Origin: Testudinibacter crocodili
Lineage (GTDB): Bacteria; Pseudomonadota; Gammaproteobacteria; Enterobacterales; Pasteurellaceae
Direction: 5' to 3'
Assembly (NCBI GenBank): GCA_006228005.1
Contig: VDHG01000062.1
Location: 1 to 56,442 of the forward strand
DNA: 56,442 bases
Below the pieces are notes generated by a model that searched no databases, was not told the DNA's origin, and worked only from the letters and a program-made list of their open reading frames with translations. Position 1 is the stretch's first letter. Every line of letters begins with the position of its first letter. The position numbers and the translations under genes were made by a program. Positions 1 through 9,314 of the stretch are shown here, in pieces.

Positions 1-282
1 ATAATTTGAGCTATAGACTATTTTTCGCCACTCTTTTGTTTTGCAAATAAATAAGGCAAAAGTTGTGAAGTTTAGTCATTCTAAACGAACGACTTTTAAC
101 GCCGCTGTAGTACGAAAAGTAGTGGCGAAAAAGAGTCATAGTCCTCTGGATTGTGTTTAAAATGAGCATACTCGTCGTTGTAATCCTCATCAATAGTCAC
201 ACTATTGATTTCGGCTTACGCCTAGATTGTGCTCATTTTAAAACAACAACTCAAAATATAAACAAAGATCAACAGACCCTAG
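1..282. repeat. Right part of an inverted-repeat-bounded, hairpin-rich element (copy A)
   Basis: The right end, AAAGATCAACAGACCCTAG at about 264-282, matches the right terminal repeat of the element at 24856-25088 with one difference. The first bases (ATAATTTGAGCTA) match the stretch just inside that copy's left end, so the true left end lies before the window. The interior differs from the other copy. It holds a perfect 12-bp inverted repeat (21-32 with 121-132), a perfect 13-bp inverted repeat (156-168 with 230-242), and inside the latter a 9-bp stem with a 3-nt loop (189-209). No credible coding sequence is seen. This is probably a non-autonomous mobile element or an insertion-sequence remnant; the family is not identified. 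Confidence 0.6.
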
Positions 283-332
283 GCTCTGTTGAAATTTTAT
301 TGCGCTTTTTCCTTTATGCTTTGTCGACTTAT

Positions 333-341
333 TGATACAAT
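333..341 (+). promoter_or_regulatory. Candidate extended -10 promoter for smpB
   Basis: TGATACAAT reads as an extended -10 (TGN plus TACAAT at 336-341), 42 nt before the smpB ATG. No good -35 hexamer is visible at 17 nt (TTTATG), which is typical of extended -10 promoters. Called by eye. Confidence 0.4.
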
Positions 342-383
342 TTGCGCTATCTTTTAACTAAATGACTTTGAAGCAGAAAAATA

Positions 384-866
384 ATGACCAAGAAAAAACC
401 AAAAGTCGGTTCCAACACCATCTCCCTCAATAAAAGAGCGCGCCACGACTATTTTATTGAAGAAGAGATCGAAGCCGGTTTGTCGCTGCAAGGCTGGGAA
501 GTCAAGTCAATGCGTGCCGGCAAAGCAAATATCAGTGACAGTTATGTAATTTTCAAAGACGGTGAAGCCTATCTGTTCGGTGCAATGATCACCCCGTTGA
601 ATGTTGCCTCTACCCATGTGGTCGCTGATCCGACCCGCACCCGCAAATTGCTGCTCAGCAAACGAGAGCTGGACAATTTGTTCGGCAAAGCCAACCGTGA
701 CGGCTTCACCATCGTCGCCCTCTCCTTATATTGGAAAAATGCTTGGGCAAAAGTCAAAATCGGCTTGGCAAAAGGTAAAAAGCAACATGATAAGCGTGAT
801 GCGATCCAAGACCGAGAATGGCAGCGCACGAAAGAACGGATTATGAAACACAGCAGTAGAGGTTAA
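384..866 (+). CDS. smpB: SsrA-binding protein SmpB
   Basis: 160 aa, the normal length. SmpB binds the tRNA-like domain of tmRNA and delivers it to stalled ribosomes for trans-translation in the cytoplasm. The N-terminal half shows the family's conserved pattern (ARHDYFIEE, then [10 protein letters not shown] and the SDSYV stretch). The C-terminus is the basic tail (KKQHDKRD to IMKHSSRG) that enters the mRNA channel. The gene stands alone on the plus strand, convergent with truB and separated from it by a shared terminator. A tmRNA gene is not seen nearby. Confidence 0.97.
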   Translation: MTKKKPKVGSNTISLNKRARHDYFIEEEIEAGLSLQGWEVKSMRAGKANISDSYVIFKDGEAYLFGAMITPLNVASTHVVADPTRTRKLLLSKRELDNLFGKANRDGFTIVALSLYWKNAWAKVKIGLAKGKKQHDKRDAIQDREWQRTKERIMKHSSRG

Positions 867-889
867 TTATCTAACTGATGGAAAGATTG

Positions 890-922
890 AAGCCAAATCT
901 GTAACCCAGATTTGGCTTTTTT
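890..922. terminator. Terminator between smpB and truB
   Basis: An 11-bp perfect stem (AAGCCAAATCT / AGATTTGGCTT) with a 7-nt loop is followed by a T run on the plus strand. It starts 23 nt after the smpB stop. The flanking A-rich side may also let it act on the convergent truB transcript. Confidence 0.85.
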
Positions 923-945
923 ATCGATATCAAATTGAATTAGGG

Positions 946-1872
946 CTAGACTAAAAACTGAGTCACCAGCCGTTTCGGGTGAATCACGCTGTATTGGTCC
1001 ACTTCTGCCACGCCTAAAAAACGCCCTTGATCGCTGTACAACCGCACTTGCCCTTGTAGCTGTTGCGGATTATCAAAACGCAGCCGCTGCCCAAAGCTGA
1101 TTGCTCGGGTCTGTTCTGGGTTCAGATCGATTTTTGCCAAGTTTGCCACCGCAGTATCTGCCGCCAACAAATGTTGATCCAATAAGTTCAACGCTTGCTG
1201 TTCCGCCAGTTGTTGCAGGGTCTGCAGCGTCACCATCGACTGGGTTGGGTAATTCGCCACCGCACTTCGGTGCAACACGGTAACGTGTGCGCCACAGCCG
1301 AGAAATTCACCGAGATCGTCAATCAAAGTCCGAATATAAGTACCTTTTGAACAATGTACCTCAAGGGTTAAAAATGGCGCTTGATAATCAATAAATTCCA
1401 ATTCAAAAATCGTAATCGGGCGAGCTTCACGTTCAACCGTAATGCCGGCACGGGCATATTCGTACAACGGTTTGCCTTGGTGTTTCAAGGCCGAAAACAT
1501 GGTCGGCACTTGTTGCAACTCACCACGGAAGTGCGGTAGCGCCGCCAAAATGTGCTCCAGACCGCACTTGACTTCACGCTCGGCAACCACTTGTCCTTCG
1601 GCGTCGGAGGTGTCGGTGCGCTCTCCCAATTTTGCGGTGACACGATAGCGTTTATCAGCATCCAACAGAAATTGAGAAAACTTGGTCGCTTCGCCCAAGC
1701 AGATCGGCAACATTCCGGTTGCCAGCGGATCCAAAGCACCGGTATGCCCGGCTTTATTGGCTTGATACAGACGTTTGACTTTCTGCAACAGATCGTTGGA
1801 GCTCAACCCTTGTGGTTTATCGAGCAGCACGATACCGTCAATATCACGCCCTCGTTTTCTTGGTTTAGACAC
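946..1872 (-). CDS. truB: tRNA pseudouridine(55) synthase TruB
   Basis: 308 aa. TruB converts uridine 55 in the T-loop of tRNAs to pseudouridine and also acts as a tRNA chaperone. The catalytic motif [12 protein letters not shown] places the active-site Asp at residue 48. The C-terminal third is the small PUA-like domain typical of the gamma-proteobacterial enzyme. The start is a GTG (1870-1872), 11 nt after the rbfA stop. It is the last gene of the metY-rimP-nusA-infB-rbfA-truB cluster. Unlike in Escherichia coli, rpsO and pnp do not follow. Confidence 0.97.
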   Translation of the reverse strand: MSKPRKRGRDIDGIVLLDKPQGLSSNDLLQKVKRLYQANKAGHTGALDPLATGMLPICLGEATKFSQFLLDADKRYRVTAKLGERTDTSDAEGQVVAEREVKCGLEHILAALPHFRGELQQVPTMFSALKHQGKPLYEYARAGITVEREARPITIFELEFIDYQAPFLTLEVHCSKGTYIRTLIDDLGEFLGCGAHVTVLHRSAVANYPTQSMVTLQTLQQLAEQQALNLLDQHLLAADTAVANLAKIDLNPEQTRAISFGQRLRFDNPQQLQGQVRLYSDQGRFLGVAEVDQYSVIHPKRLVTQFLV

Positions 1873-1883
1873 AATTTTTCCGT

Positions 1884-2270
1884 TTATTCACTATCATCTT
1901 TATGTTTGGCTTTGTCTTCATTCAACACTTGGCTGACTAAGTTTGACATCCGCATCCCTTCGACCAACGAATTGTCGTATTCAAAACGCAATTCCGGTAC
2001 AATTCGCAACCGCATCGCCTTGCCAAGTAATGAACGAATATAACCGGACGCCTGATGCAGCCCTTCCATACCATTTTTTACCGCTTCCTGATCTTGATCG
2101 AACAAGAACGTGACAAATACTTTGGCATACACCAAATCACGCGAAAGCTCTACATCAGACACGGTTACCATGCCGATACGCGGATCTTTCACTTCACGCT
2201 GCAAAATTACTGCGATCTCTTTTTTTATCTCTTGCGCCACTCGCTGCGAACGGCTAAATTCTCTCGCCAT
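1884..2270 (-). CDS. rbfA: 30S ribosome-binding factor RbfA
   Basis: 128 aa. RbfA binds the 30S subunit near the 5' end of 16S rRNA and is needed for late 30S maturation and cold adaptation. The sequence shows the single KH-like domain with the family landmarks ([31 protein letters not shown], and [12 protein letters not shown]). The C-terminal tail is acidic/polar. It lies between infB and truB on the minus strand. The 139-nt gap from infB is unusually long for this operon and contains a hairpin and a REP-like repeat. Confidence 0.96.
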   Translation of the reverse strand: MAREFSRSQRVAQEIKKEIAVILQREVKDPRIGMVTVSDVELSRDLVYAKVFVTFLFDQDQEAVKNGMEGLHQASGYIRSLLGKAMRLRIVPELRFEYDNSLVEGMRMSNLVSQVLNEDKAKHKDDSE

Positions 2271-2291
2271 TTTATTTTCCTTTGTTTATGC

Positions 2292-2313
2292 AAAAGGCGA
2301 TCAAATGATCGCC
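2292..2313 (-). terminator. Terminator-like hairpin in the infB-rbfA gap
   Basis: A perfect 8-bp palindromic stem (GGCGATCA / TGATCGCC) is followed on the minus strand by a short TTTTGC tract, about 22 nt before the rbfA start. The T run is short, so partial termination or mRNA stabilisation is as likely as full termination. Confidence 0.5.
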
Positions 2314-2347
2314 TCGGTTTCTTGACAAAGATATTTGATGAGGCAAC

Positions 2348-2376
2348 GTAGGGGCAGATTGTATATCCGCCCCTAC
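2348..2376. repeat. Solitary REP-like palindrome (GTAG-hairpin family)
   Basis: A 29-bp near-perfect palindrome begins GTAGGGGC and ends GCCCCTAC, with one mismatch in the stem. It is the single-unit form of the repeat found as inverted doublets at 42812-42922 and 48475-48581 and cut by the window end at 56432. It sits in the infB-rbfA gap. Confidence 0.75.
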
Positions 2377-2409
2377 TTTTGTCATAACGCTCGTATTATT
2401 ATGATACGA

Positions 2410-5070
2410 TTAAATACTGCGCTTAACCTCAATCGTTTCAAATACTTCAATTTGGTCGCCGACGCGAACATCATTGTAGTTTTTAACCCCGATACCGCAC
2501 TCCATGCCGTTACGCACTTCGTTGACATCATCTTTAAAGCGACGTAATGATTCCAGTTCACCTTCATAGATCACCACGTTATCACGCAGAACCCGAATCG
2601 GATTATTACGTTTCACCACCCCTTCTGTGACCATACAACCAGCAATCGCACCCAGTTTAGGTGATTTGAATACATCACGCACTTCTGCCAAGCCGATAAT
2701 TTGCTGCTTGAATTCCGGCGCCAACATGCCACTCATCGCGGCTTTCACTTCGTTGATCAAATCATAGATCACCGAGTAATAACGCAAATCGATATTTTCC
2801 GATTCCACCACACGGCGGGCAGAAGCATCGGCACGCACATTGAAACCAACCAGAATCGCATTCGACGCTGCTGCCAAGGTTGCATCGGTTTCTGAGATTC
2901 CACCAACACCGGAGCCAACAATTTTCACTTTCACTTCATCGGTCGACAATTCAACCAAGGATTGGCAAATTGCTTCGACCGAACCTTGAACATCGGCTTT
3001 CACCACAATATTCACTTCGGCAACATCGCCTTCGGTCATGTTGGTAAACATATTTTCCAACTTGGCTTTTTGCTGACGAGCCAGTTTTACTTCACGGAAT
3101 TTTCCTTGGCGGTGCAATGCCACTTCGCGCGCTTTTTTCTCGTCACGCACTACCGTCGCTTCATCACCGGCTGATGGTACGCCGGAAAGTCCCAAAATTT
3201 CGACCGGAATAGATGGACCAGCTTCGGCAATTTCTTTACCGTTTTCATCACGCATCGCACGCACACGACCATATTCCAAACCGCACAGGACAATATCGCC
3301 ACGACGCAAGGTACCGGATTGAATCAGCACGGTTGCAACCGGACCACGCCCTTTATCCAGATAAGACTCAATCACCACACCACTTGCCATTGCCTCGGTG
3401 ACGGCGGTCAGTTCCAACACTTCTGACTGCACCAAAATCGCATCCAGCAACTCATCAATCCCCAAGCCTTTTTTAGCGGAAACATGGATAAATTGCGTAT
3501 CGCCGCCCCACTCTTCGGAAATAACATCATATTGTGATAATTCATTTTTGACACGATCTGGATCAGCTTCCGGTTTATCAATTTTATTCACCGCCACCAC
3601 CAACGGCACTTTTGCCGCTTTGGCGTGTTGAATCGCTTCGATAGTTTGTGGCATCACACCGTCATCAGACGCTACCACCAATACCACGATATCGGTGGCT
3701 TTGGCACCACGCGCCCGCATCGAAGTAAACGCAGCGTGTCCCGGTGTATCCAAGAAGGTGATCATGCCGTTATCGGTTTCAACATGATAAGCCCCGATAT
3801 GTTGGGTAATCCCGCCGGCTTCACCGGAAGCCACTTTGGTTTTGCGGATATAATCCAACAATGAGGTTTTACCATGGTCAACGTGTCCCATAATGGTCAC
3901 CACTGGCGCACGGTTGACTTCCACCGCAGTGCTGTCACGATCACTGAGCAACGACTCTTCCAGTTCGTTCTCACGGCGCAACATCACTTTATGCCCCATC
4001 TCTTCCGCCACCAGTTGCGCAGTCTCTTGATCGATCACCTGATTAATAGTCGCCATAGCGCCCATGCCCATCATGGTTTTGATCACTTCCGTGGCTTTCA
4101 CTGCCATTTTTGCCGCCAATTCGCCGACAGTAATGGTTTCACCTATCACCACTTCACGGTTAACCGGTTGTGCCGGTTTGGTGAACTCTTGCTGTAGCGA
4201 GCTGCCACGGCGTTGATTTTTGCCACCTTTGATATTTTTCTGATTGCGGCGATTGGCTTCGCGCTCAGTTTTGGTGCTTTTATCATCATCACGACCGCCT
4301 TTTTTGGCTTTTTTCGCACGACCACGCCCTTCTTTACGCAGTTCTTCCTCACTTTCCGCTTCTTGGGCGTAACGTGAAGTCAGATGCAGATCGGTGAAGC
4401 TTTCGGTTTTTGGTTGCTCTTCTTTATGATGAGCGCTCAATTCCGCTAGCTTACGCGCTTCTTCTGCGGCTTTACGTGCTTTCTCTTCTGCTTTTTGTTG
4501 TGCCAACGCTTCGGCTTTACGGCGCAATTCGGCTTCTTGAGCTTTTAATTTCTCTTTTTCCGGATCGGTTTTCTTGCTCTCTTTGGCTTCAACCGCACTT
4601 TGTTCAGCTTTAGCCGCCGCTTCTTGTCGTGCTTTCTGTTGTGCTTCACGTTTGGCTTTTTCTTCCGCTTCCCGTTTTGCTCGCAGTTCAGCTTCTGCTT
4701 TGGCTTTCTGTTCGGCTTCACGTTTTGCCGCAGCTTCTGCTTCCAGACGAGCTTGCTCTTCGGCTTTTTGTTTCGCGATATCCTCAGCAGATGTCGGAGT
4801 AAAGGTTCGTTTTTTCCGCACTTCTACCTGAACTTCCTTGTTTTTACCACCGGAACCGGCGATTTTCAAGGTGCTGCGCTCTTTTTTCTGTAGCGTTAAT
4901 TTTTTTGGTTTAACGCCTTCGCCACTCAACGATTTCAACAACTGTCGTTCTTCTTCTGCCGTAATCGGATCGCTCTCAAGTTTTTTGATCCCGGCATCAG
5001 ATAATTGTTTTAATAACTGTTCAAGCGGGGTGCTAATCTCATTAGCAAGCTGTTTAACTGTTTTACTCAT
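2410..5070 (-). CDS. infB: Translation initiation factor IF-2
   Basis: 886 aa, close to the 890 aa of E. coli. IF-2 is the GTPase that places fMet-tRNA on the 30S subunit and promotes 50S joining. In order, the protein has an IF2_N domain ([12 protein letters not shown]), a long Ala/Glu/Lys-rich region of roughly 90-220 predicted to be helical or coiled, a second small N-terminal-type domain, and the G domain. The P-loop GHVDHGKT lies at about 395-402, followed by DTPGH and NKID. Domains II-IV follow. It starts 15 nt after nusA, so the two are co-transcribed. Confidence 0.98.
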   Translation of the reverse strand: MSKTVKQLANEISTPLEQLLKQLSDAGIKKLESDPITAEEERQLLKSLSGEGVKPKKLTLQKKERSTLKIAGSGGKNKEVQVEVRKKRTFTPTSAEDIAKQKAEEQARLEAEAAAKREAEQKAKAEAELRAKREAEEKAKREAQQKARQEAAAKAEQSAVEAKESKKTDPEKEKLKAQEAELRRKAEALAQQKAEEKARKAAEEARKLAELSAHHKEEQPKTESFTDLHLTSRYAQEAESEEELRKEGRGRAKKAKKGGRDDDKSTKTEREANRRNQKNIKGGKNQRRGSSLQQEFTKPAQPVNREVVIGETITVGELAAKMAVKATEVIKTMMGMGAMATINQVIDQETAQLVAEEMGHKVMLRRENELEESLLSDRDSTAVEVNRAPVVTIMGHVDHGKTSLLDYIRKTKVASGEAGGITQHIGAYHVETDNGMITFLDTPGHAAFTSMRARGAKATDIVVLVVASDDGVMPQTIEAIQHAKAAKVPLVVAVNKIDKPEADPDRVKNELSQYDVISEEWGGDTQFIHVSAKKGLGIDELLDAILVQSEVLELTAVTEAMASGVVIESYLDKGRGPVATVLIQSGTLRRGDIVLCGLEYGRVRAMRDENGKEIAEAGPSIPVEILGLSGVPSAGDEATVVRDEKKAREVALHRQGKFREVKLARQQKAKLENMFTNMTEGDVAEVNIVVKADVQGSVEAICQSLVELSTDEVKVKIVGSGVGGISETDATLAAASNAILVGFNVRADASARRVVESENIDLRYYSVIYDLINEVKAAMSGMLAPEFKQQIIGLAEVRDVFKSPKLGAIAGCMVTEGVVKRNNPIRVLRDNVVIYEGELESLRRFKDDVNEVRNGMECGIGVKNYNDVRVGDQIEVFETIEVKRSI

Positions 5071-5085
5071 CTATTCCCCCTCAAT

Positions 5086-6570
5086 TTACTCTGCGCCAAA
5101 CCAGCAGATATTTCTCGCTGCCATAATCAATGTTGCAGCTTTTTCTTCGCTTAATTCTTCGATATCGGATAAATCGTCAACACTCTGTTCTGCCAACTCT
5201 TCCAAATTGGTAATCCCTTTTTCAGCAAACTTAAAGGCTAAATGGCGATCCATACCGTCCAATTCCAGTAATTCCGGCTGAATATTTGACTGCGACAACT
5301 TTTCCTGTTCGGTCAACGCAATGGTAGTTAACGCACTTTTCGCGCGATCACGCAGCTCTTCGATCAAATCTTCATCCATGCCATCAATTTCCATCAAATC
5401 ATCGGTCGGCACATAGGCGATTTGCTCCAGTGAGGTGAAGCCTTCATCAACCAACAACTCAGCAAAGTCTTCATCGATATCCAGATGTTGCACAAACAGA
5501 TTCAATGATTTGCTGGTTTCCTGCTGATGTTTCTCGTTCAGCTCTTCAGTGGTCATCACATTCAGTGTCCAACCGGTCAACTGGGTTGCCAAGCGTACAT
5601 TCTGACCGTTACGACCGATGGCTTGTGCTAAATTCGCTGACTCTACTGCGATGTCCATCGAATGTTTATCTTCATCGACCACAATCGAGCTGACATCGGC
5701 AGGTGCCATCGCATTAATCACAAATTGCGCCGGATTGTCATCCCATAATACGATATCGACACGCTCACCACCCAATTCATTGGTGATCGCCTGCACCCGA
5801 GCCCCACGCATACCGACACAAGCCCCGACCGGATCAATTCGGCGGTCGTTGCTTTTCACTGCAATTTTAGCGCGTGATCCCGGATCGCGAGCCGCACCTT
5901 TGATTTCAATCAGCTCTTCGCCGATTTCCGGCACTTCGATACGGAACAGTTCAATGATCATTTCCGGTTTAGCACGCGTAACGAACAGCTGTGCGCCTTT
6001 GGACTCTGGTTTAATTTGATACAACACACCACGCACCCGATCGCCCGGGCGGAAATTTTCACGCGGCAGCATATCTTCTTTCATAATCACGGCTTCCGCT
6101 TGGTTGCCCAAATCCAGTTGAATCACATCACGGCTGACTTTTTTCACCACACCGGTGACGATTTCCCCCTCTTGGCTACGGAACTGCTCTAGCACTTTGT
6201 TTCTTTCCGCTTCACGAATTTTGCTGCTGATCACTTGGCGTGCGGTCTGCATCGTGATGCGGTCAAAAGCAATGGATTCGATTTCATCTTCAATGAATTC
6301 GCCCAACTGAATTTCCGGCTCTTCGTAACGCGCAGCCTCCAAAGTAATCTCTTTGGTTGGCGCAGTGACTTCTTCGACCACTAACCAACGGCGGAAGGTT
6401 TCAAAATCGCCGGTTTTACGGTCAATAACCACACGCACATCGATATCCATTTCATGTTTTTTCTTGGTCGAAATTGCCAAAGCATTTTCCAACGCATCAA
6501 AAATCTTTTCACGCGGTAATAATCTTTCGTTAGATACGGCTTCGGCCGCTAATAAAATTTCTTTACTCAT
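5086..6570 (-). CDS. nusA: Transcription termination/antitermination factor NusA
   Basis: 494 aa, full length compared with E. coli (495). NusA binds RNA polymerase and nascent RNA, and modulates pausing, intrinsic termination and antitermination. It has an N-terminal polymerase-binding domain (1-130), an S1 domain (about 135-200, [11 protein letters not shown]), two KH domains ([20 protein letters not shown]) and two C-terminal acidic repeats (about 360-490). It lies between rimP (47 nt gap) and infB (15 nt gap). Confidence 0.98.
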   Translation of the reverse strand: MSKEILLAAEAVSNERLLPREKIFDALENALAISTKKKHEMDIDVRVVIDRKTGDFETFRRWLVVEEVTAPTKEITLEAARYEEPEIQLGEFIEDEIESIAFDRITMQTARQVISSKIREAERNKVLEQFRSQEGEIVTGVVKKVSRDVIQLDLGNQAEAVIMKEDMLPRENFRPGDRVRGVLYQIKPESKGAQLFVTRAKPEMIIELFRIEVPEIGEELIEIKGAARDPGSRAKIAVKSNDRRIDPVGACVGMRGARVQAITNELGGERVDIVLWDDNPAQFVINAMAPADVSSIVVDEDKHSMDIAVESANLAQAIGRNGQNVRLATQLTGWTLNVMTTEELNEKHQQETSKSLNLFVQHLDIDEDFAELLVDEGFTSLEQIAYVPTDDLMEIDGMDEDLIEELRDRAKSALTTIALTEQEKLSQSNIQPELLELDGMDRHLAFKFAEKGITNLEELAEQSVDDLSDIEELSEEKAATLIMAARNICWFGAE

Positions 6571-6617
6571 TTTCGCCTCTGTCTACATCACCGCACTTTG
6601 CTGTGCCATGATCAAAA

Positions 6618-7079
6618 TTAATCTTCAAATTTATAAACAATATTGCCTTTTTGGATATTCCCAAAGGCAAATACTTGCGGGTTGCCATCCACGGTCAGGG
6701 TAATCACATCGCCTGCAACACCGTCCAGTTTGCCGGTCCATTTACGGCGATCCAACACCGGCACACGCAAATGTACGCTGACCTCTTGTCCGATAAAACG
6801 CTGATAATGCGCTAAGCTGAACAGCGGTCTGTCCAATCCCGGCGATGACACTTCCAAATTATATTTGTCGGCGATCAAATCTTCGACATCCATAATCGCA
6901 CTGACTTGGCGGCTGACATCGGCACAATCATCAACACTCACGCCGCCGTCTTTATCAATATAGACTCGCACCGTCAGAAAACGACCGCTGCGTTGGCACT
7001 CAATGCCGACCAACTCACAATTCAGTGCCTCAATGGAATCCTGTACCAATTCCTGTATTTTTTGTTCCAATGTTGCCAA
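6618..7079 (-). CDS. rimP: Ribosome maturation factor RimP
   Basis: 153 aa as called. RimP is needed for maturation of 30S subunits. The frame shows the two-domain family pattern ([27 protein letters not shown]). There is no ATG at the N-terminus. The frame can open at TTG 7091, but TTG 7079 gives MATLEQ, which matches the E. coli start MSTLEQ. It also has GGGGG 5-6 nt upstream as a ribosome-binding site, so 7079 is preferred. A TTG start may keep expression low. It is the first protein gene after metY; two hairpins lie in between. Confidence 0.95.
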   Translation of the reverse strand: MATLEQKIQELVQDSIEALNCELVGIECQRSGRFLTVRVYIDKDGGVSVDDCADVSRQVSAIMDVEDLIADKYNLEVSSPGLDRPLFSLAHYQRFIGQEVSVHLRVPVLDRRKWTGKLDGVAGDVITLTVDGNPQVFAFGNIQKGNIVYKFED

Positions 7080-7123
7080 GACAACCCCCAATCAAGAAAA
7101 CGATTTATTGAAAAATAAGATAT

Positions 7124-7143
7124 AAAAAAAGGGCTGACAGCCC
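7124..7143 (-). terminator. Hairpin terminator 2 between metY and rimP
   Basis: On the minus strand a 5-bp GC stem with a 3-nt loop (GGGCT/AGCCC) is followed by seven T. It lies between the tRNA and rimP and must be partly read through if rimP uses the metY promoter. E. coli also has terminators in this gap. Confidence 0.6.
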
Positions 7144-7188
7144 GTTTCAAAATGGTTCAGCCAAGGCTAAACAGTCAAAATTATTGCA

Positions 7189-7210
7189 CAAAAAAACCCC
7201 ATATCGGGGC
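7189..7210 (-). terminator. Hairpin terminator 1 downstream of metY
   Basis: On the minus strand GCCCC-GATAT-GGGGT is followed by a run of six or more T, about 110 nt past the tRNA 3' end. It probably ends most of the tRNA transcript, with read-through into rimP. Confidence 0.6.
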
Positions 7211-7319
7211 TTTGTAGGCTAGAACCGGAAGCTGATGTTTTTGTTTTAAAACCGCTAAAACAAAGCACCCGTTGCGTTTTGGCTTTACATTGAAACTTGA
7301 GCTGAAAGCAAATTTCAAT

Positions 7320-7396
<77 letters not shown>

Positions 7397-7413
7397 TCCG
7401 AAAATATGGGCGT

Positions 7414-7442
7414 ATTGTAATGAGTTAAACCAGAAATAGCAA
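7414..7442 (-). promoter_or_regulatory. Promoter of metY-rimP operon
   Basis: On the minus strand TTGCTA (7437-7442) and TACAAT (7414-7419) are separated by exactly 17 nt. The -10 lies about 17 nt before the mature tRNA 5' end. A good sigma-70 match and the only strong one upstream of the tRNA. Confidence 0.75.
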
Positions 7443-7520
7443 GTTTTCCGTCAATAAAAAGCGCTGAAATCCAAATTCAATCCGATTATTACCTCAACAG
7501 CACACAAAAGTGCGCTACCT

Positions 7521-7655
7521 TTAAAGCCCGATGCCACCGGAAATCCCGATTTGACCGCCAATACCAATGCTACCGCCACCAACACCGCCGCTGATACTGC
7601 CATTGTTGCAAGCCGCCAACCCCAGCGCTAACACAACGATTAAAATCCATTTCAT
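7521..7655 (-). CDS. Small glycine-rich lipoprotein
   Basis: 44 aa. The N-terminus is a lipoprotein signal (MKWILIVVLALGLAAC) with a LAAC lipobox, so the mature peptide would begin at Cys16 and be only 29 residues. The mature part is nearly all Gly, Ile, Ser, Val and Asn (for example GGVGGGSIGIGG). No domain is recognised. Its ATG overlaps the TGA of the upstream kinase-like gene in an ATGA, which implies translational coupling. The coding reality rests on the clean signal peptide, lipobox and overlap. Function unknown; a small envelope structural peptide is one guess. Confidence 0.7.
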   Translation of the reverse strand: MKWILIVVLALGLAACNNGSISGGVGGGSIGIGGQIGISGGIGL

Positions 7656-8395
7656 TTATTCACCTCTTGCTTGCCATTATTCTTTTGCCAATACTCAAAA
7701 AGCTTTAAACCTGCCAGCAGATCTTTGCCAGCAATCGAATAAAACGGTTTAAATAACGGATATAAAAAACGGTATTTATGTAATATCTGCAATGCATATT
7801 GCCAATTTTGCTCACCGTTTGCCTGCTGACAATAGCGGGATACCGCACTTTCAACCATTTGCTGAGGCAAACTGTTACGATAAAGATCGTGAATAAAAAT
7901 AATCAAATCTCTGGCTTTATTCCACTGCAAACGGTCGATATTCAACGTTGATTCGAAATCAATAAACCGCACTTTGCCATTTTCCCAGCCGATATCCCGT
8001 GTTGCCGGACGACCATGCACCAGATCCAAAGCATGCAATTCTGCCAAAGCGATTGCACAATCATTGATGATCTGCTGTTTTTGTTGTTGGTCACAGGCAG
8101 AATTTTGCAGCCATTGATCGACCGTTGCGCCAACATCCTTCAGCACCAAATAATCATCGTCCCACGCCACCAGCTCGGCACAAGGCGCCCCCACTTTATT
8201 CAGGTATTGCAGCGCCTGAATTTCTTGCGCCAGCGCCCGCTGCGGATTCGCTTTCAAAATACGCATAAATCCAGTACTTTTTTCCGCTTGTTTCAGCCAA
8301 TATTTCTGATGGCCAACATCGAACGCAACGACACGTTCACCTCGATTGGCATTTAACACTTGCACAATAGTTTGCTGTAAATTTGTCATTATCAT
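7652..8395 (-). CDS. Kinase-like phosphotransferase (protein-kinase fold)
   Basis: 247 aa. The middle of the protein shows a kinase catalytic-loop pattern (LVHGRPATRDI, about residues 124-134) followed about 14 residues later by FIDFE in place of DFG. This is as in lipopolysaccharide kinases and Bud32/choline-kinase-like enzymes. An N-terminal lysine (YWLKQAEK) may serve the ATP site. There is no signal peptide or membrane segment, so it is probably cytoplasmic. The substrate cannot be told; sugar or lipid-A core phosphorylation and small-molecule kinase activity are both possible. It is followed by, and overlaps, the small lipoprotein gene. Confidence 0.7.
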   Translation of the reverse strand: MIMTNLQQTIVQVLNANRGERVVAFDVGHQKYWLKQAEKSTGFMRILKANPQRALAQEIQALQYLNKVGAPCAELVAWDDDYLVLKDVGATVDQWLQNSACDQQQKQQIINDCAIALAELHALDLVHGRPATRDIGWENGKVRFIDFESTLNIDRLQWNKARDLIIFIHDLYRNSLPQQMVESAVSRYCQQANGEQNWQYALQILHKYRFLYPLFKPFYSIAGKDLLAGLKLFEYWQKNNGKQEVNK

Positions 8396-8408
8396 TTTTC
8401 AAAAAGGC

Positions 8409-8439
8409 AAAGAGCGGTTGGCACTCCGAACCGCTCTTT
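8409..8439. terminator. Terminator downstream of the 8465-9157 lipoprotein gene
   Basis: A strong GC-rich stem (AAAGAGCGGTT / AACCGCTCTTT) with a 9-nt loop and T/A runs on both sides lies between two minus-strand genes. It would end the lipoprotein transcript arriving from the right. Confidence 0.8.
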
Positions 8440-8464
8440 TATATTCCCATCCGGTTTAGATAAA

Positions 8465-9157
8465 TTATTTTTGAATTAAACTCAGCAACACGACACGCTC
8501 ACCCTGTAGTTGACAATCCATATTGTAATACTGGTTGCCATTCAAACGTACATCTGCGGTCAAGCGACTGGTGCTGCCGGCTTTATTCGGTGAGCTGCGA
8601 AATACCCGTTTGGTCGATGCCACTTGTTGAATTTTGGCAATACACAAATAATTTAGCTTAGCATCGCCACCGGTTCTGATCGATCCGACCGAGCGATCCG
8701 CTGAATTGCTGCTCAACATTGCGGCTAATTTTTTGCCAGTGGCATTCAATTCCTGCTGTTTTTTCGCCAGCGCTTCAGCCGACAATGACAAAGCATTACC
8801 GCTAGAATTTAACGCAGTGATCAATTTTCCAGCTGCATCAAATTCGTAACTGCCCTCGGCATCTTGTACCCCATACAGTTTTCCTGCTTTATAAAAAACT
8901 TTACGCTCACCTTTTTCACCCTGCTGCAACACATAGCTGAGTGAACCACCATTGAAATAAGCTTTATACATCTCTTTATTCAATTGGTACTGAAAGCTGT
9001 TTTGATTAGCCGCCGCTTGCTCCAACTGAGCAAAAGACTGATTCAACACTGATTGAGCCGATGTTGAACTTGTGCCGCTTTGATCGGTCAAATGACTACA
9101 AGCGGTCAATGCTAACACCGCAGACAGCACTGCTGTTTTTATAAGAGAGTTTTTCAT
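8465..9157 (-). CDS. Putative lipoprotein, function unknown
   Basis: 230 aa from the ATG at 9155-9157. This start is preferred because AAGGAAT lies just upstream and it opens a clean signal peptide (MKNSLIKTAVLSAVLALTAC). The lipobox LTAC puts the lipid-bearing Cys at residue 20. The mature part is rich in Ser, Ala, Gln and Asn. It includes a stretch resembling repeated 'substrate-tag' modules (KVFYKAGKLYGVQDAEG, FDAAGKLITALN) but no catalytic motif I can name. It stands alone, with its own terminator. Probably an outer-membrane or periplasm-facing lipoprotein. Confidence 0.8.
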   Translation of the reverse strand: MKNSLIKTAVLSAVLALTACSHLTDQSGTSSTSAQSVLNQSFAQLEQAAANQNSFQYQLNKEMYKAYFNGGSLSYVLQQGEKGERKVFYKAGKLYGVQDAEGSYEFDAAGKLITALNSSGNALSLSAEALAKKQQELNATGKKLAAMLSSNSADRSVGSIRTGGDAKLNYLCIAKIQQVASTKRVFRSSPNKAGSTSRLTADVRLNGNQYYNMDCQLQGERVVLLSLIQK

Positions 9158-9314
9158 AGAATTCCTTATTTTATTTGAAACGGATTCATTGAGAATCACT
9201 TAATGAAAAATAGATTGGCTCAAAACCAAGTGATTAAAATTTATTCACAAAATAGAAAAATTGCTTCATTCTATCGTTTTTTTTCACTGATTTAAACCTT
9301 CAAGGATGTTTTTT

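Noticed and set aside
153-335. 60-aa frame upstream of smpB
   Set aside because: It crosses the inverted repeats and end of copy A, with no ribosome site and no recognisable motif.
2574-5281. Long open frames antisense to infB
   Set aside because: They are frequent and low-complexity (Cys/Ser/Phe-rich) mirrors of the Ala/Glu/Lys-rich region and have no family-like content.
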